DNA from: Burhinus oedicnemus
Taxonomy: Eukaryota; Chordata; Aves; Charadriiformes; Burhinidae
Length of the DNA stretch: 64,000 bases
Assembly (NCBI GenBank): GCA_008921705.1
Contig: VFFE01006842.1
Location: forward strand, 579,321 to 643,320
Reading direction: 5' to 3'
The position numbers and the translations under genes were made by a program. Each line of letters opens with the position of its first letter. Positions within the stretch are counted from its first letter, which is position 1. Below, in pieces: positions 11,111-24,579 of the stretch. The notes under the pieces were generated by a model that was not told where the DNA came from, did no database searches, and was given only the letters and a program-made list of their open reading frames with translations.

Positions 11111-11230
11111 CCACTGGATGGTCCCATTATAGCTGGAGCATGCTGTGGTCACAGAGGGATTCCAAACCAGGACAGAAATCCTTGGGTAGTCCAAAGGTAG
11201 CTTTTTTCCTTCATAGCGGAAGGTAGCTCT

Positions 11231-13827
11231 CCTGCTTACACCCTCCAAAAACTCTTTTAGGGCAAAATGCACAGTCTGCACAAGCCAGAGACCTGATTTT
11301 TTTGTTTTTTGCCAACTTTCCTGTATTTTTCAGGCTGCAACCCCTACTTCTAGGGCAGCAGGAAACCACTGCTGTAATTCCAACATTAAGAAACAAAGTG
11401 GGCAGAGGGCGGAAAAGTAACAGGTGTTTATTCCTCCAAGGAGAGCAAGAGGGAACAGAAGCTTTAAATCCACAATTTTTAATGGAGAGATTATGTGATG
11501 GTGTGTGTGGGGAGTGTTACAAAAGGCAGAAGTACAATTTCACATAAAGATTGAACTTCAGAACACCAAGGAGAAAGCAACAGGCTATGAGAAAGGAGGG
11601 ACTGAAATGAAAGCCAGTTGTTCCATGAACTCCAATTTTACAGTGCTCAAAAATGCACTGAGCTGTACCAACTGGCATATCATCAAAACTGGGAATAACA
11701 TAAAACTGCCCACCCTTGAAGCATGACATGAGGAAATTTTGCAATTATGGAATACTGAATATATTCCAACAAACAAAATGTCAGGCAGCTCATCTCCACC
11801 TACTTCCCATGCTCAGAATATAAATGGAAAAGGGAACGTCAGCAAAAACTGTGGTTGGATACTTTGTCGCTGAAGGCTTTTTAAGCAACTGAAAATTAAT
11901 CATCCTTCTAATCAGAAGAAGATTGAGGACTAAAGACTTATCACCAAACAACTTACTTGGGTAAATTACTCAAAGCACCTAATTAAATTGATATACTGGC
12001 TTACCAGGACGTAAACTTTAAAGTCTGAAACCCTGTAAACAGCACAAAGGTGCTTACCCATTATTCATGATTCATTTCTCTGTTGGTAAAATGGATAACT
12101 TTCTGAGAGCACCATAAAATTACTTTAAAGAGTGTAGTAGCCACATAAAGACCCTTTACTTTCTCCCTTCACATCATAAATTGCCAGATAAGACACAGGG
12201 ATTTTTATTAGATATGAAATGGTAAACTAACAGCAATATTTACAGCATTGTACATCTTCTAAAAAACATGCCTTGAGCTCTTTGAAGCTTTGTAATACAG
12301 TTATTATTGCTTAAGAAATAATTGCTTCTGCTTCAAAATTTGCTCAAGTCTATAAAAAAAAATTAGTAGAACATGATTAAGACCCTAGATCTGAGTTCAC
12401 CTCATGTAACTTTACTCTCTTCACTGAGCTGTCTTTGCAGGAAACCCAACTGTGATGGCTTGCTTTGCTGGAGAGCAACTGGTTCCAGATTGCTCTTAGC
12501 ACTGCCGACCAGGAATTAGGGAGTTAGGATTCTATCTCAGGCCTTTCAGTGAGTAAATAAATTTGGGTGAGATGAATTTAGGCCTTTGATTGTATCCCCT
12601 TTGGACATCCCAAGTAGGAAACCTTAGGTCAGATTATGAGATTAATACTTCTTCCCATTGTTCTGGGGGCCAAACTTTTATAGCCAAAACAGATGTCTGA
12701 TCAGAATATAGTCAATATTAGTTTGCTTTGAACCTGAACATAAGCATACTAAAACAATGTGACCAAAACAAGTAGATAAGTATTTTTGAGTACTGTGATG
12801 GCAACTTACAAACATTTTACATAATATTTAAGCTGTGTGCCCACCAAAGGGGCAAGGAAAGGTGAATGTAGCTGCTGGTAGGAGACATCCAAATGATGAT
12901 AATTTGCTAAACAAAAGACAAGGAAAGCTCAAGTAATTGCAAACAGAACATCCTGCTGAATACAGGAAAGATGACTGGCAAAACCTAAACCCAAGGTAAG
13001 CAGTGTCAGGAGCAGATAAGACAGATGAGACTGCTCCTTTTGGGAGGAGGGCAACAGCAAAAGTGTCAGGAGATCAAAGAAGATAAGTCTGACTCAATTT
13101 TGACTTCTGTCATCAATGAGCTCTGAAGTCTGATCTCAGCTAGCAAGATCGTCAGTGGCTGTAGCCATCAGTGCTAACTGTATGGCTGTGGTACTGTGCA
13201 CTCATCTCTAGTTTAGGATATAGGTACTAAAGACTAATAGTTTTGTATGTTAATGATTAATAATGTGTAAGAACTAACCATTAGCATGTGCACTGTTAAT
13301 GAATGAACTAATTCAGCAAAGCTTTGGTTGAAACTGGACTGACTTAACAGTCCTCTAAGCACTTCCATCATAGTGATTTCTAATTCCCTAACTAATATAT
13401 ATTTATATACACACGTTGCAACACTCCTTTTCTAGGCTTTCCCTACTGTATCTCTATCCCTGGCCAATAGCAGGGAATTTCCTAGAGGGAAAGTCTTGCT
13501 GTACTTTCTGTATCTGAGCATACAATCCAAACAAACCTGTCAAGGCTCCATTGCTTCTTGCTGCCACCCTCTGCAGCCAAAGATACGATGAAACTTTTTG
13601 CAAGATATCTCTCATAGTGTTGGTGTTATATAAATAATACAGAGCAATGAGTGTTGATTCTCATTCATACTTACCCAATCAGACATAAATAAAAGAAAGT
13701 CAACAGCAACCAGACAAGCATAGCAGGATTGTATGCATTTCAGACATAGAATATCAGTGAAGAAAAAGACTTGTGCTTATAGCCAGCATGTTTGCTTTTG
13801 TTTTTTACTTATCTGTTTTCACATTTT
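11231..13827. other. Unique non-coding DNA
   Basis: No gene or transposon recognised. Acceptor-like tracts exist (for example before 12441), but every frame after them closes within about 25 codons. A+T-rich throughout. Confidence 0.5.
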
Positions 13828-13854
13828 GGGGGGGGAGGGGAAGGGGGGAAGGGG
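13828..13854 (+). other. G-quadruplex motif
   Basis: Four G runs of 8, 4, 6 and 4 bases are separated by loops of only 1, 2 and 2 adenines, followed at once by an A-rich stretch. This fits the strongest class of G-quadruplex-forming sequence. It is on the plus strand and is not part of a recognised repeat. Confidence 0.85.
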
Positions 13855-13860
13855 AAAAAA

Positions 13861-15769
13861 AAAGACTAAACTAAATAAATAAAAATAGGAGTACTTACTC
13901 TAACAATGGACATTTGCTGAAGGTCATTTTTAGGGAAAAATATCCCACTGGGCGAAAGAGAAATCATAAAATTTTCCCGGCTGTGATATATTCTGGGCTA
14001 ATAATAGATCTGTTACAGGAAATTGCACATCATCAATAGCTTTTTACAACTGGATTGGAAAATGCATTGGGCAACATATTCCAGAAAAAGCTTTTCTTGG
14101 GAAAATGGTTTAGTAGGTTTACCCCATTCCTAATCCATAAAATATTAGATTAACATAAAACTCGGTTATTTTATTTTGATTCCTTTAATTCCATAAACCT
14201 GATTTTTGAGTTTTGTTTTTCTAAGGAGTGGGATCTTTAGCTACAAAGATGGGTTCTAATGTTGGTTTATTATTGTCTGAACCTCCACCTAAGTTAAACT
14301 AACCTAAAACAGGGGAGAAGTGGCTGTACATACTTTATGGTTTGCTGTTATCACCTGCGAAAGGGAGAGAGCAATATTTACCTTGCTTTCCTCCATGAGG
14401 GAGGAAGCAGACACGTACACCTATTGACAAATTAATATTTTTCCACACAGAGCCAAATTGCTATGATTGCAAATGGACTCAGGGTCACTGCTTTCATAGC
14501 TTGTGGATACGACTTATTCCATCTCTCTGCATGATTTTTCTTTTTTTTTTATATAAAATGTGGTCGTATTGAAAGAAAAAGTAGACCCTAAGAACTCAGC
14601 CAATGAAAGAGCAAGAGATCTCTCAAACTACATTTACATTGGGACAGGAAAGACAACAATAAAGTGTAACAAGAATAACTTCAGGCTGCAGACCATTGAC
14701 TTACTTCATTCAAAAAATGGAGCCTGCAACAAATCCATATCTTTCTGTTTGTGACCTTGCACTCTGTTAGAGATAATTGTCATCGTGAGGCTGCAAATCA
14801 AACTCAAAGACCCTTTTCATCACCTGACTGCAGGATAACAAGTGAAGAAAGATGGGAGTAGAGAAAACCTGAGAAAGAGAGGGACAGACTGTTTTTCTGG
14901 AACTTTTTTGGGGTAGTCCTTTAAGAACAGCTGCATTACTTTCAATTCAGGGACAGCATAAACTGTATAAATTGACCTAATTTAATTTAGGGTTAGCTTA
15001 GAAAGAATGGAAAATGATGAAAATTGCATAAAATGTCTATGGAACTACGGTGAAAACTGATCTATTTTTTAAGTTTTCCACTTAATGGAAGGAAATAACT
15101 GGGTTTATGTCAGATGATATTATGAATGAAACCCTGCCAATGCAAACCAGATCTTCTCCGAGTTGGGAAGTAATCGCACTCTTCAGTCCATACCGTTTTT
15201 TGGAAATCAACACCAAAAACCCAAAGTGGTCTCATCTTTGATTACAATATTCCAGGATACAAGGGAAATACATGGACAGCACAGCTGAGAAGGAAACAAG
15301 ATTTAGCTTTTAAAAAAATACTTGTAAGTTACCTGTAACAAGTCTAATATTATAAAAGAATTTGAATAACTTTTCTCACCTTTGAAAATATATGGGAAAA
15401 TTAAAGCATCCGAGCGTCAATGACAGTCTCTTTCCTGGACTTGCTTCTATATAGAAACAACTAAATGCCTATGTATGTGCAGCAATGTAAGAAGGTGGTA
15501 AAGCAAGAGGCCAGTTTATCACTTGTTATTTTTTCAGCATAATGACTGTAGATTCTCTGCTCACCAAAAAACCCCAGCCTGTTTATTTTTTTAATGATGA
15601 GCTGTTACCCAAAAGAAACAAAGTGGCATTCTGTTGACACCATATGGTGGCTGAAAAATGGATTCCATAGTATTCTATTTGTTAGAATGTCTTCTGAGTT
15701 TCTGTATCCATAATTTATGTTGGGGCCTTCTCTGATTGCCAAAATATTCAAACGGCTTTCTCTTCACAG
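13861..15769. other. Unique non-coding DNA
   Basis: A+T-rich DNA without a recognisable gene or repeat. A 64-codon open frame at 14560-14754 shows no domain or splice support. Confidence 0.5.
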
Positions 15770-15994
15770 GGTAGTCTGCGTGGGGGGAAGAAGGTTTTCA
15801 AAACAGCAGGACCTGAACAATCTCCTACTGCTCAGAGGAGAAATCATTTCCAAGCTTCTGTCCTTCTGGCTGCTTTCATTGTAATAATAATTTACATCCT
15901 GTGCAAAGAGACTGTTTGCATTCAGAAGAAGTCTAAAATAATAAATAAAAAGAAGGGGGGAAAAAACCCAACAGCTTATGTTCTTGCATGCTAA
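15770..15994 (+). CDS. Hydrophobic open frame after a splice acceptor (speculative exon)
   Basis: A pyrimidine-rich acceptor (CTTTCTCTTCACAG ending at 15769) is followed by 74 open codons to TAA at 15992-15994. The frame has no ATG. It encodes a polar basic stretch, then a ~17-residue hydrophobic segment (ASVLLAAFIVIIIYILC, residues about 34-50), then a lysine-rich tail. That is the layout of a single-pass membrane anchor with a basic cytoplasmic end. No partner exon or polyadenylation signal could be tied to it, and the frame extends upstream of the acceptor to a stop at 15695, so chance is likely. Not a recognised gene. Confidence 0.14.
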   Translation, partial: GSLRGGKKVFKTAGPEQSPTAQRRNHFQASVLLAAFIVIIIYILCKETVCIQKKSKIINKKKGGKNPTAYVLAC

Positions 15995-17230
15995 TACAAG
16001 AATTCGTGAATATTAAGCATCAATTTAAAGTTGCACTGACTCTTAGGCTCTGACGTAAGTAGATAGCTCGGGCTTTCATATCTTAATGGGAAGAGATATG
16101 CAGAGGTTATTGAACAGTGCAGTTTCCAAATGATTGCCTCTGCAGCTGGCTTTCATAGAGAGATCCAGAGTGGTTATGGATGAGCTAAAATAATTAAGAC
16201 ATATTTCTCCTGGTGTCTTCTCAGTTATTACTCACTTTTTAAGAGGCCATATTTTTTGGCAAAGATTTAAGTATGACTGTGTGATTTACAAACAGATCTT
16301 TCATATGGCCTTAATGCGGTGTATGAGGCAACTTGCATTATATAGCAGGATATGCCTGTTGTAAGCAGCAAGGATCCTGGAATCACATTAAAAGACTAAG
16401 CCAGAGGGACAGCATCCCTCCTTTCTCACCTCCCTCTTCACCTCCGATCTATCACAGCTTAGCGCTTGCTGCTGTTTGACCAGTTCTGTTTCCCTCTTGC
16501 CTCTGGGATGTTGGCAGTAGCACATAGGATGATGAATGACCACCTGAGTGGGGGGGGAGCTAAAAAGACCAGCTGCAACTGGGTTATTAATACTTAGCAG
16601 AATAGGATTATAGGAGAAGGAGCCCACCTGTTGTGGGGATCTTCTTAAGAATTAGATTAGACCTATTTGATCCTGGGATACTCTGGTCTCAGAAGCTTAT
16701 TTGTCCTCAGGAGTAAAACGGAGATATACAGAGGTTCTATTAACATTCCTCAGCCCTGGGAAACATTCCTCCCTTCTTGACCCTCCAGCCATCCTGGGCA
16801 CACAGCTGAGTTACTCCAGCTGAGGTCTGTAAAAGTAATTTAGCCAGTAGTGAATTTGGATCCCATGAAATTGTAGTTTTTAAAAAGAAATAGGATGGAA
16901 GCCGGATATTATTCCAGAGCATCTGGCAAATGCTACTGACAGCTTTGCTTATTCTGAAGATATACTGGTTTAAGAAACGGTTTCACTCTAACAGAGCTTT
17001 AGTGATATGAAAACATATTTCTTATATTAGTCTGTTTAATGACACACTCTTGGAAGTTCAGTCAATGTTTAAAACTGACATATTCTCTTCCAATACAAAA
17101 GAACGAACTTTTAGTCTCCTATATGAAATGAAAATAGAAAACTTGTGCCCAAATTAACTTACTACATTCTTACAAAAGCATTACATTTTGGGGAAATCTT
17201 GAAATTCTAAGTAACTGTATTTAGTCTGAG

Positions 17231-17254
17231 AAAAAAAAAAAAAAAAAAAAAAAA
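17231..17254 (+). repeat. Homopolymer A24
   Basis: 24 consecutive adenines. No retrocopy sequence is recognisable upstream, and CR1 does not end in poly(A), so it is listed as a simple repeat. Confidence 0.95.
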
Positions 17255-20025
17255 GGCTAATAGTTCAAGCTACAGTAACAACAGATCTAAACATCTACAA
17301 ATTACTTTGTAACTTATGTGAGATACACCTCTAGAAAGATTTATTCTACCTTACAGAGCAATTCTCCAGACAGCCCGAACTTAGGGTATCAGATAAATTT
17401 CACTCATCCGGGCAGCTCCATTAAAGTTATTTATGCTAGGAAAAAGGTTGGGTCCCCAATATTCACACTAGCTAATGACATTACTAAATGAATTTCCTTT
17501 ATTTAAGGTTCCATTTCCCTTTCAGGCATATTGCCTTTTACGTTGAGTCACAGTTACTAGTCTTCATGTCTATTTTTCTATATAACTGTAATTGAGGTTA
17601 AGCCAAGTTTATTCTCAATGTGTAGATAGAATCATTACTGGAGAGAAGGGTGAGAAAACACTGAAACTGTTTTTAGGCCAAGAGTGATGCTTGTGAAACT
17701 CTACCATAGAACCCTCCAGAAGCAATAAGATTCAGCTTCAGATTAATTTAGGCGTTCACAGTGTCAGTGTCAAGATGTAATCTGGTGTGTAGCCTTCCAG
17801 CACAATTATTGGGGTTCTCAGGTAGGTTTCAGTCACCTAATATGGGTCTCTGCAGCTGTTTGGGCTCAGGAGGTCTGAAACATCTGCATAGGTCTTATGG
17901 GTATGGCATGGAAGCTAGGAGAGATCTATATCCTTCTGGAGCAACAGGTGGAGGCTAGACAGAATATGAGGGATCACTCTCCTCGCAAATACAGTCAATG
18001 GAGTCTAGAGAGCTGGTTATCACTGCTTTACAGTAGAGACCCAAATTTTATTAGCTGAACTGCTCTGTAGGATCCAAGGACTGTACTGATGAGTCCTCTA
18101 TTCAGGAAAATAGGAGATGAGACAGGGAACTCACTAGTAGAAATTTAAGTCTTGTTAAGCTGGCTAAAAATATTCATCTACTGCCATTTGAGATCCAGAA
18201 GGTTTCCTACAGGGGGTGGAGTATCTCTAATAGCGTATATTATCTGAAATGGCACTAGTTGCCTCTGTTTACATAACCAGTTTGAGTTTATGGAGTCCAA
18301 TATGAGATCTTACATATAAACATTTAAAGTTTGGACTTTGAAGCTGAATCCCTATCATGCCCGCAACTGCACATGTCCTTTGAGCACATGGTAAGTTGAA
18401 GATCTGACAGTATACCTTTTTTTACCCATTGATGTGGACATTTTCTGTCTTTCCTTAGGATATTGCAGTCACCAAGGCCTGTGATATTTGCCCAGTCAAC
18501 AAAGAATCAACATAGCACTGTTCATTGCAGGCAATTGCAATTGTGTTTTATTCACAACCTGTAGATAGATTCATTGCTGGCAAGAAGATTCAAGGCAAAC
18601 AAAATTAGGTGACTAAGAGAGGAGATAAGTTATCCAAGGCCCTCTCTCTCCTGGTGAATGAGGAGAAAAAGATATCAGACAACAGTTATAGGTGGAATAA
18701 ACTCATTGGGCACTGTAAGGAACTGGCATTTCCTTGGCCTTTCTGAAATAAGTGCATTTCTAGTCAAATAGTCTACAGTACTGTGACAAAGGTAATTCCT
18801 CGTCCATCTGCTTTCCTATAACAACCCGCTGTTCAAATTTTCTTTATTCTCTTCTTTTATTGCATTCAGCATAAACTGCCTGGTTTTTCTGATTTTATTT
18901 TTTCCAAGGTCTTCCCAGTCATGTAAAGATCATCAAAGCCTTTCCGTGTTGTCTCTTGTTACCACTTCTGATCAATCACTGACGCTACAGTTTTGCCACA
19001 CTTTGAGCAAGCACCTCTATGAAAATTACTAAACTGCCCTCTCAGTCTGTATCGCTCTTCTTCCTTGGACTGATACTTAAAATTCTTTGACACCACGCCT
19101 AAAAATCCTGGCAAGAGTTAGACTGCTAATATGCCGAGATAACTGCACATCATGCTTTGTCTCATGCTCCACTCTTTGTCTGACTGTTGTCTCACTGTTC
19201 TTCTTTAGACACCATGCCTAAACATGATGGCAACCTGCTTCACACTCAGGGATACCAAAAGTTATAGCAGTGAAAGTAACAAAGAAATGAATTTACCTGC
19301 TAAGGGAAGAACTGCCAGACTTTGCTCACAGGTATGCCAGAGACAGGATCAATGTTTACCTTTTAAAAGTCTGCCTCAAAACATGCATTGGTACCCATCT
19401 AAATCCTCACTGTGGATCTGTTCAGCTTCCAATTCTGAAGTAGGAAGCATTTGCTGAATTGCTCAAACTAGGAGAGTACTTTCTTCTGGAACCAGGAGGA
19501 GAGGGCAAGAGAGATCCCCACTGCTTTCAGTAGCTTGATAACTAGAGCACTTGTGGATACATACATATGGGTACCAATGACCATGATCTTCTAAACATAC
19601 TTGAAATATCTTGTTTGAGAATCCCATGAGATTCTCAGACAAGATTGCATGCATTTTTGTAGAGATGTAGAGGAATGGTTTCAGTGATCCCTACAGTTTT
19701 TATTTAAGTATTTCAGCTGTCACTTAAGAACCTGTGTTCATGTGAATCTAGTCTTTTGACCCTTCAGATTCTTAAAAAATTCTTATTTTTCCCAACCTAT
19801 TGATTGTAACATAGGATACTTCATAAGTCTTTCTCCTGGCCTTTTGTTGGACTGTGTAGGACTGTGTTGCTCCTAGATATGAAGTTCATTCAATGTGTAA
19901 GTTCTTTCAGAGAAAATGATCTGAAATTTGAAATCTGAATGAACTCATGGTAAACTAGGACAAAAAAAAAAATCTGAAGTAGATCATTAGAATGATTAGA
20001 ATGATTAGCTCAGTAACTAATAGCA

Positions 20026-20049
20026 GTGTGTGTGTGTGTGTGTATGTGT
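20026..20049 (+). repeat. (TG)n microsatellite
   Basis: About nine TG units followed by an interrupting A and further TG units. Likely length-polymorphic. Confidence 0.95.
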
Positions 20050-23000
20050 TGAAAGGTTTGATAAAGAATCACAGGAAATTATGACTTGTGGTTTTTTGCA
20101 ACAAAACCGAATCTCTGAAGAGAACAAAAAGAAATGGCTTTATTTAAGAACATCTACTCTAAAGTCAGAAATATTTTAACAGGATGAACAGATTTGATTT
20201 ATTTTCAAACAAGTTCTATTGTTAAAATTATTGTTAAAAAGAGATTATTTCAGTTTAATTTTTGACTAATTTTCTCGCAGAAAGAAATGGTAGATCACTC
20301 CCTCCCTGCACTACCATCCTTTTCTTTCTGTGTCTCGTGTGTAGGGAGGAGATGGTGTCTCAGTTTCTTATAATTGTGGCAGGTCAACATGGGGCTTCGT
20401 TAGGAACCATGCCTGTTTTGTCAAGAGCTCCTATATTATAACTAGGCTGTATCTCAGCGATTGTTTTTTCTGTTGTTTTGTAAGACAAAATGCTAATGCA
20501 CTTTTTTAGATAATGATAGTAAATGGAAATATGTTTTATCACTAAATTGTTCCGGGTACAGTTTGTGTCTCCTCAACGGAACTTTCAGAACTTCTCTCAT
20601 ACACAATATTGATGCTTTTGTTCCCTAGTAAAAGCTGCAATAATTTGTTATTAAGGGTACTTCTAATTTTGTTTCTTCATTTTCTGTTCTCCTCTCCTTT
20701 AACTTCTTTTGCATGCTGCACTGAGAATAGGTGATGAGATGTCCTGTAACTCCCTTGCAAAGCTTTCTTCCTGTATGTAGTTTCTTTTTTTCAGGGCAGA
20801 ACCATGTTCTCTAGCTGTAAGACTCTTCCGTTGTTATTCAAAGCTCTCAAGGCCATGTGGGTATTTCAGTTACAGTATTGAAAGTGCTACTTGTTTGAGA
20901 CAGAATTGTTCCTCCCCTCCCTTCTCCTGAAAAAAACCCATGATTTCAGATATTAATGGACTAAGAAATTTAAGTGTTCTTGATTAGGGATTGTAGAGAT
21001 GAGAATGACAATACCCATACAGCCTAACGATCCATTCTGATCTCGGCATATTGATAAGAGAAGATTTTAGGTCTGAATTTATGAGCTGCATGTGAGAATG
21101 CCGGTGTTATAATTTGGAAATAGCTTAAGACTCTAGAGCGATGAAGGGAGATGTCTGTTCCTAACTACTAGTTTTACTATCAAGCTGTGAAGCATAGAAA
21201 GAGGACCAAGAAAATACTGATATATTGTTTTATTAAAACATCGATTCATGCTTGTACAGTGCTTTGAAAGTGAACTGCTTCTATTAGACCAACTGATATT
21301 GGTTGGGGAAAAGACCTGTCTTTCTGACTACAAACTCTTTCGTCCTTTTGGCTCAGGAAATTTCATAGGCTGTGTCTCCCTCGGTCTGCAGATGTGTGCA
21401 ACATCAGGCCCTGATTTCCCCACCCCTTTTCCATCCCCATCTGTTGGCTGGGTTGAGCTGATCATGGCATCTACCTCGCCAGTCCACCTCCAAAAACATG
21501 TGTGTGGGAAGTTCAAGAGAGATACATGTATATGTTTTGTCTCTAAACGTAATTATGTCAACAGCACCTAGTCCTAAATAGTTACTGAGTTGAGATACTG
21601 TACAAGGAACTCTAACCCACAACACTCATGTTGTTTTTTCCAGTCATAATAGCTTTATATCTAAGATTACCTCAACCAACAAGTCTTGATTATGTCTGTA
21701 GACCATTATATCCACAACAGTACTGTGCTAGAAAATGTGAAGCACTCTGTAAGTGCTACATTTTATTCTTGCTAGCATATGACAACAAACAGTTTTATTC
21801 AGGGCAAATGGCACTGCTTAAAAGAAAAGGCATTGAGAGGATTATAAGGGTATTCAACAACTAAATCCTGAGCAAAACTAAAGAGGATGTCTATCGTCAG
21901 GGGGGTCACTAGTAAAGCTGCAGTATAATTAAAGTTCTGGGATTTTTTTTTCAAAGGGCTTGATTCTGCATTTCACAACACTATTTTAATGCCAAGGTAC
22001 TTGTCTTTAATCCAGTGAAGATACACCAATGTAATGAAGAATGATTTCCAATATTATTAATTTCTCTTATCTATTCCTGTTTGCCATCTAGGAAGATTAG
22101 GAAACAAAATTATAATTAATTTATAATAAAGTTGATCCGGTATACAAAGATTTGCCTGCAATATATTTTGTTATGTATTTTGAAAATAATTAGTTTAAGC
22201 CATTATTAAGAACTTTAATTTGTATGTAAAAAAGACCATTACTTGTGAAATCCTGCCGCCTGACAGCAAAATTGTCATCTACTTCAGCAGAGGCATACTT
22301 TCTGCCATTATTTTACCTTCAAAATAGATATGCTTCATTATTTAAGCAGAGGGAAAACCCCGAGCCAGGAAAGACCTACAGTAAACCCTATTCCTATAGG
22401 GAACACAAACTAATGCCACATTCTTCTTCTCTCAAAACTGCAAAAATTATACTGATTTGAAAGATGTTTGAAGCTGGACTAATATTTTGTGCTTATATTC
22501 CAATTCAGGATAATGCTGGACACAGAATGACACATTTAACCACAGCATAGTCTTCTCCAGACTGGACTGATGCTACGGACCTTTTGCACCAAAGACCTCA
22601 GCTAGCAATGAGTGGAGCTTTTTTTGTTCTTTATGTTTTTCAAACCAGATTGAGTGCAGAAAATACTGGATGCAGTGCAAGAGAACCTGTCTATGAAACA
22701 TTTCTACCCAAATGTTTCCATTTTAAGAAGTTCATTCTTTGGGTGAAATTCAGGTACATGTCCAAGCTTTTAGGTAAGCATCCAAACCACCAAACTCATC
22801 TGTCACTCTGGCAAGCTATGATGGCTTCAAACATAAATAATCTACATTCTTACTATTAGTGTTAGCAGCAGAATGCGATACTTACTAGACCCGTCAGCAT
22901 GTGTAATTGTTTTCCTTTTTAAAAAAGGTAAATATTGTTATCAACTATTACACAGAGACCAGAACAATTCCAGTGATTTGCTCATAGAAACGTCATTTTT

Positions 23001-24579
23001 TATTCATAAACACAAACTGATGTGTGGATGAATGAAACATATAAACTGGGTCCATCTGCTTTTATAAATGGAAGGGCAAGGATTACCCATGTAATTTAAC
23101 ACTTGATTTTCTTCACCATTCTAAGAATTACCCTATTCTTTTTCCATCCAAATGCCACAGTCCTTTATTTTGTGAATGCAAAATCAACGTGTTCTGTGGA
23201 CAGCACACCAAAAGCATGACTCATAAAAATTTAGGACTTTTATTCAGGTGCCTAACTTCAAAGTCTGAACACACTAATCATTACCAGTAATCAATAGAGA
23301 GACATATGCAAGGAGGCAATGTTGCTTATGTGATGTCTATTTGAGTCAGTACGGAAAAAGGAGGCAGGAAGTGGTGCAAAAAGAGAGGGGAAATTATTCA
23401 CATTGATCTATTGGGAACAATCTTACCAGCTTTCTGAAATTATGTGAGTGAAGCAGGATTGAGAAGAGGAGTGTCAGTCAAAAAGGCCTGGGTCATTTGG
23501 TCTCAAACTAGAGGATAAACTCATCCTGTTTATGATCTAAACTGTTTTATTTCAGTACTCTGTACAGTTTGCAACGCTTCTAGCTTCAGCATCCCAGCCA
23601 AATACTTACATATCAGGAAGGCAGGGGTGAAAGGGGTGTTGAATATAACTTTTGTTAATGATTTAGTTTATTGCCAATAATTTTGTGTTGATGTTGCCTT
23701 TCCCTTATCTGGTTTTCACACATTTCCTTCATTGATATTCTGCATCATTCTCAGTTGTTTTCTTTTTATTTATTTTTTAAGAAGCTCTTCAAAGTCTCTG
23801 ATTTCCTTAATCACAGTTGCAGTATTTCCTGAAACCATGGAGGTCAGAAGCCATGTTCCCACCTTTGCATTTTTCTTGTCTATTTTGATTTTTATTCCAC
23901 TACTTTTCAAGTTGTGCGTACACAGGCTGGTAGTCTAGACCTTTGTCACCCCTAAAATTTAGCTTTTTTGTAGTATTCTCAAGTACTCCATGGTTTTGAC
24001 ATTAGTTATCCACAGTGTAGAACTGAATGGCAGTACTGTATAAAGAAATGAGGGACAGGATTTGCCGTAAAAAAATAATACTTTTACATAAATTAAAAAA
24101 AAAAAAAAGAAAAAAAGGTGTGTGTGGCATACATCCTCAGCCGGTTAACATAACTCCGTTGAAGGTAGTAGAACCAAATGATTTCATTGAGGTTTGAGGT
24201 CTGCATATGCTGTACAAAGGAGAGAGTCTAGTGAGCTGCTAAAGGCAGCGCGATCCCCTCCATGGTTCTAAAATAATGTGTGTTGGAGAAGAGTCACGTG
24301 AGTTGTAAGACTGCAGCATCTTTCTGATTGGGAAACCCAGTTTCTGTGGAGGGTGTGCTGTTGATGCCATTTCTCTAGAATTAGAAAGAATGGGAAGATC
24401 AGAAAAATACACTGCTAGTTTCAGACCTGTGATCCAAGGGTAGGATTTAAAGCTGATCACTCAGGCCCTAGCTACATAGAAGTTCCATGATTACTATGAT
24501 TAGAATAACAACAATATGAAAATACATGCTGCAGTTTTATTTCCAACAGGAATAGATTTCCGTTTGCTTCCTGAGTTGA

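Larger units (their letters stand above)
15995..24579. other. Long unique region with simple repeats
   Basis: About 8.6 kb without a recognised transposon, the longest such run in the window. It contains an A24 tract (17231-17254), a TG microsatellite (20026-20049) and an A-rich tract near 24095-24118. No open frame looks like a gene. Vague similarity between sequences near 17625 and 18555 (a 'gtagatagaatcatt' type block) hints at an old undetected repeat. Confidence 0.5.

Noticed and set aside
10921..11226. 101-codon frame across the CpG-dense block
   Set aside because: G+C-rich DNA yields long frames in several phases at once (three overlap here); the block looks regulatory or repeat-derived rather than coding.
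17231..17254. A24 tract as the tail of a processed pseudogene
   Set aside because: No coding or retrocopy-like sequence upstream and no flanking target duplication seen.
17600..18600. Possible pair of old LTRs (similar ~30-bp blocks near 17625 and 18555)
   Set aside because: Similarity is too short and no TG...CA ends, polyadenylation signal or target duplication could be found.
19080..19225. Imperfect repeat 'acaccacgcctaaa' / 'acaccatgcctaaa'
   Set aside because: Only about 20 bp and imperfect; no larger structure around it.
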